From positions 1-44,772 of the forward strand of contig CAYVYH010000004.1 of the NCBI GenBank assembly GCA_964455155.1: 44,772 nucleotides of DNA, read 5' to 3'. A program made the translations under genes and the position numbers. Origin of the DNA: UBA8403 sp964455155. Its GTDB lineage: Bacteria > Bacteroidota > Bacteroidia > Cytophagales > Amoebophilaceae. Position 1 is the stretch's first letter, and each line of letters opens with the position of its first letter. Below the pieces are notes generated by a model that did no database searches, was not told the origin of the DNA, and worked only from the letters and a program-made list of their open reading frames with translations. Shown here piece by piece: positions 42,484-44,772 of the stretch.

Positions 42484-42540
42484 CGCCTGATGGGCCCACA
42501 ACCTGCAGGTGGTAGTTTTGTTATCGGAGTGATTTGCTAC

Positions 42541-43080
42541 GAAAACCTAGACAATACTCCACATGGCAACAAAAATTATCGACCAATACACTCAGAAACT
42601 GCATCAAGTTGAACTCCATTTCTGCCAACAGGGCATTCTGCGTGTCGCCCACACGCCCCTTCAGGTAGTTTCCTACCCAGTCTGTAGTCGCTTCTCAAGG
42701 GACTTATATAGCATCTCTGCTATCGCTGAGTAGCGCTTACACGGCATTGCTTGTGACCCCAAAGTGCATAAGCACTAGCGGGAACCTCCCTGCCTGGTGT
42801 CATCACCGCTGAACCACCTACGTACCATGGGCGCGATAGCCTTGGTCTACCAGCACACGCTTATACCGCTGACCTGTCTAGTGCACTACTTGATCCAGTT
42901 GGTCCAGCGTCGGAGCTAGCGATTTACTGTCATGTGGGTTGCCTGCAAAATGAGTAATGTCCACCACTATTTTGAGTGAATCCCGCTTGCTTCGGGATCG
43001 GTAGAGCACTGAGGCTGCCTGGCGTGAGGGAAATAATCGTCGTAGATCCTGCAAGCCCTCGCGGGGTGCCCATTGGCGGG
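42541..43080 (-). pseudogene. Decayed IS5-type transposase
   Basis: On the minus strand, fragments in different frames line up in the order of an IS5-family DDE transposase: DSLKIVVDITHFAG then NPHDSKSLAPTLDQL (about 42900-42990), a stop, TGQRYKRVLVDQGYRAHG (about 42825-42885; the Asp of VDQGY would be catalytic), a degraded stretch, RSDYRLGR (about 42670-42695), and after a frameshift GNYLKGRVGDTQNALLA and FNLMQFL (42595-42675). At least two frameshifts and several stops show it is dead. The N-terminal third is not recognisable and no terminal inverted repeats were found. It lies downstream of the DUF2256 gene, on the same strand. Confidence 0.7.
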
Positions 43081-43111
43081 ATTTCAGAAAAAACGGATGG
43101 GAACGATCAGG

Positions 43112-43276
43112 TTAACGGTTTTTTGCGTGGTGTTTGTTTCTCTTACATCGCTCACTACAATACTGCACATGTTCCCAATCTCGTTTCCACTTTTTACGCC
43201 ATGTAAAGGATTGGTGACACACCTGACATATCTTGTGCGGAAGATTGCCTTTACTTTTTAAATACTGGTGCTGCAT
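43112..43276 (-). CDS. DUF2256-type small zinc-ribbon protein
   Basis: This 54-residue protein reads MQHQYLKSKGNLPHKICQVC and continues with HQSFTWRKKWKRDWEHVQYC and SERCKRNKH. Cys17, Cys20, Cys40 and Cys44 form a CxxC...CxxxC metal site, and NLPxKxCxVCxxxFxWRKKWxxxW with YCSxRCK is the DUF2256 pattern. The family is of unknown function but is repeatedly found fused or next to photolyase/cryptochrome genes. Here its ATG directly follows the stop codon of such a gene (TAA then ATG, no spacer), so the two are almost certainly co-translated. It may assist repair or bind nucleic acid. It is too short for usual gene-length cut-offs. Confidence 0.85.
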   Translation of the reverse strand: MQHQYLKSKGNLPHKICQVCHQSFTWRKKWKRDWEHVQYCSERCKRNKHHAKNR

Positions 43277-44755
43277 TTATGCCGGTGTGTGATCACAGTG
43301 ATGTTTTTCAAACATATGCTTCCTTGTGTGCAAAGCAATGATACGACAGTTCTCTGCTTGTACTCTTGGATCTTTGCGGTGCCCCCATATTTTTTCTCGA
43401 GCCTGCTTCCCTGCGGTCACGATGTCAACGACAGGATTTGGGTAACAGGCAGCATAGACTTCTCGGTCTGATACGGTCATTTTCCATGGCTCGTGAATGA
43501 ACGTCGTGGGTACATTTTTCAGTTCAGGTACCCATTGTTTGATGAATACACCTTCAGGATCATGGTCTTGTGATTGTTTGATGGGGTTGTATACTCTGAT
43601 AGTGTTGATCCCTGTGGTACCTGCTTGCATTTGAAATTGGGTATAATGTATGCCAGGTTCATAATCTAGAAACAACTTGGCCATGTGATAAACCCCTTTT
43701 TTCCAGTCGCAATCGAGATGATGACAGAGAACGGATACCAACATAGCTCGCATTCTAAAATTTATCCATCCGGTAGTGTGCAGACAGCGCATACACGCGT
43801 CCACGAGCGGAAGTCCTGTCCTGCCTTCTTTCCAGGCCGCTAGTAATCGCTCATCGTTGGCATACGACATGGATTCATAGCCACGGTTTACGCATCGGAT
43901 TTCGTAGTCGCACTCATTTTCAAATTTTTGAATGAAATGGCAATGCCATTTAAGGCGGGTCAGTAATCCGTTGAAGCTTCTTTTGTAAGCTGTGTAGTTG
44001 GGATGATACTTGACGAATTGAAAAGCCTGCCGAATACTCAAATTGCCCCAGGAAAAGTAGGGCGACATTCTACCACAGGACCTTCTGCTGGCCAAAGGTT
44101 TAGCAATGTGTTTACTGTAGTTTCTACCTCTTTCTTGACAGAAAGATTGTAAGTATCTCCAGGCCGTAGTTTCACCTGGCTTTTGACGATCCTTAGCATA
44201 CGTGGTTAGTTGGTCGAGCAGCGCCTGTTGTAAAGGGTAAGGATGGGTAATGTTTGGTTCCGAGGCGATAGAAAACGTATTTGCGCATGTTCCTGCATGA
44301 ACGTGTGCGTACCATTGCTTGTCCCAAGCGCTTCTATTTTTGATACCACGCACAATACCATCGCGCTGAAATTCTATCCACTGCACTTTTTTTTCTTGCA
44401 ACAGTGTACTTACCTGTTTATCTCGGTTCCAAGTATGGCGCACGCCACTTTCTTGGTAAGAGAAGACCGCGGCGATGCTGAATTCTTCACATAAAAACGT
44501 GAACACATCCATAGCCTCCGCATGAAAAATAATTACGCTGCGTCTAAACTTGTCTAAACGGGCATTCATATCGAGAATCGAATGGTATATAAATTGTTGG
44601 TGGCCGAGAGCACTGTCAGGGTAGGCGAGCACGCTAGGCTCAAAAATATAGATAGGTACATAACACTCGCCTCGATACTCTGCATGCCAGAAGGGTGCAT
44701 GGTCTTGTGTACGGAGGTCTCTTTTAAGCCAAACTATGTTTAATCTTTTCTTCAT
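43277..44755 (-). CDS. Photolyase/cryptochrome-family flavoprotein
   Basis: The protein is 492 residues long and starts with the antenna-binding Rossmann domain (NIVWLKRDLRTQDHAPFWHA, PIYIFEPS). The FAD-binding helical domain follows, with TAWRYLQSFCQERGRNYSKH, MSPYFSWGNLSIRQAFQFV, then GRTGLPLVDACMRCLHTTGWINFRMR and a DYEPGIHYTQFQMQAGT segment corresponding to the FAD-contacting WDPxxHY-like region of photolyases. These features suggest a light-dependent DNA repair enzyme or a related cryptochrome; lesion type (CPD or 6-4) is not determined. AAAAGGAG lies 8 nt before the ATG, so the start is firm. The DUF2256 gene follows directly. Confidence 0.88.
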   Translation of the reverse strand: MKKRLNIVWLKRDLRTQDHAPFWHAEYRGECYVPIYIFEPSVLAYPDSALGHQQFIYHSILDMNARLDKFRRSVIIFHAEAMDVFTFLCEEFSIAAVFSYQESGVRHTWNRDKQVSTLLQEKKVQWIEFQRDGIVRGIKNRSAWDKQWYAHVHAGTCANTFSIASEPNITHPYPLQQALLDQLTTYAKDRQKPGETTAWRYLQSFCQERGRNYSKHIAKPLASRRSCGRMSPYFSWGNLSIRQAFQFVKYHPNYTAYKRSFNGLLTRLKWHCHFIQKFENECDYEIRCVNRGYESMSYANDERLLAAWKEGRTGLPLVDACMRCLHTTGWINFRMRAMLVSVLCHHLDCDWKKGVYHMAKLFLDYEPGIHYTQFQMQAGTTGINTIRVYNPIKQSQDHDPEGVFIKQWVPELKNVPTTFIHEPWKMTVSDREVYAACYPNPVVDIVTAGKQAREKIWGHRKDPRVQAENCRIIALHTRKHMFEKHHCDHTPA

Positions 44756-44772
44756 CCGAAGAGCTCCTTTTA

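Noticed and set aside
42976..43261. Short plus-strand frames downstream of birA
   Set aside because: They are antisense to the decayed transposase and the DUF2256 gene and show no protein-like features.
1..44772. tRNA, rRNA, tmRNA and CRISPR arrays
   Set aside because: Spacers were scanned by eye for T-loop (GTTCRANYC-like) patterns, conserved rRNA segments and regularly spaced repeats; none was convincing. A covariance-model search could still find a diverged RNA.

Overview
The window is a 44.8 kb stretch of a Bacteroidota genome, read here without any database search. The case rests on several signs. Exact or near-exact TAnnTTTG -7 promoter elements lie upstream of glyA, gltX, aspS and sodA. 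A stand-alone GT5 'glycogen synthase' domain protein of about 270 aa is present. NusB is long and is followed by YtxH-like, YajC and YbbR-like genes. HemW, IF-2, UvrA and FtsH have the sequence style of this phylum. Gaps between genes hold decayed insertion-sequence and outer-membrane-protein remnants. That suggests a genome undergoing reduction, perhaps a host-associated member of Cytophagales (Amoebophilaceae-like); this placement is inference. Two runs of exactly 100 N (14021-14120 and 30014-30113) are scaffold gaps of unknown true size.

Layout, left part: an exported PLD-family nuclease coupled to uvrA (minus strand); a PolB-like 3'-5' exonuclease, a perfect hairpin, then nusA-infB without rimP (plus); then a minus-strand block of an ABC exporter, hemW, engB and a DegP/HtrA protease. 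A gap with a possible IS1-like fragment follows. Next is the most unusual gene of the window: a 1156-residue protein joining a sodium:solute symporter, a second membrane domain, a degenerate histidine-kinase-like region and a (p)ppGpp-hydrolase HD domain with all its catalytic residues. Its 5' end is preceded by an exact 190-bp tandem duplication of its own start region.

Middle part: glyA; a 760-bp non-coding region with a decayed outer-membrane beta-barrel gene and a cluster of DnaA-box-like sites beside an AT-rich tract (possible replication origin); recG; uvrB and a short ABC exporter (minus); leucine dehydrogenase; and a nusB-ytxH-yajC-ybbR operon that runs into the second gap.

Right part: a PiT-like permease and MsbA-like ABC exporter (minus), gltX, the GT5-domain protein and aspS (minus), tadA, sodA, ftsH (minus), birA, a decayed IS5-type transposase, and a two-gene operon at the right edge. 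That operon holds a photolyase/cryptochrome-family gene followed without any spacer by a 54-residue DUF2256-type zinc-ribbon gene. Much of the window is information processing and DNA repair: UvrA, UvrB, RecG, photolyase, NusA, NusB, IF-2, two tRNA synthetases and TadA. Envelope maintenance is served by DegP, FtsH, YajC and three ABC exporters. No rRNA, tRNA or CRISPR array was recognised.
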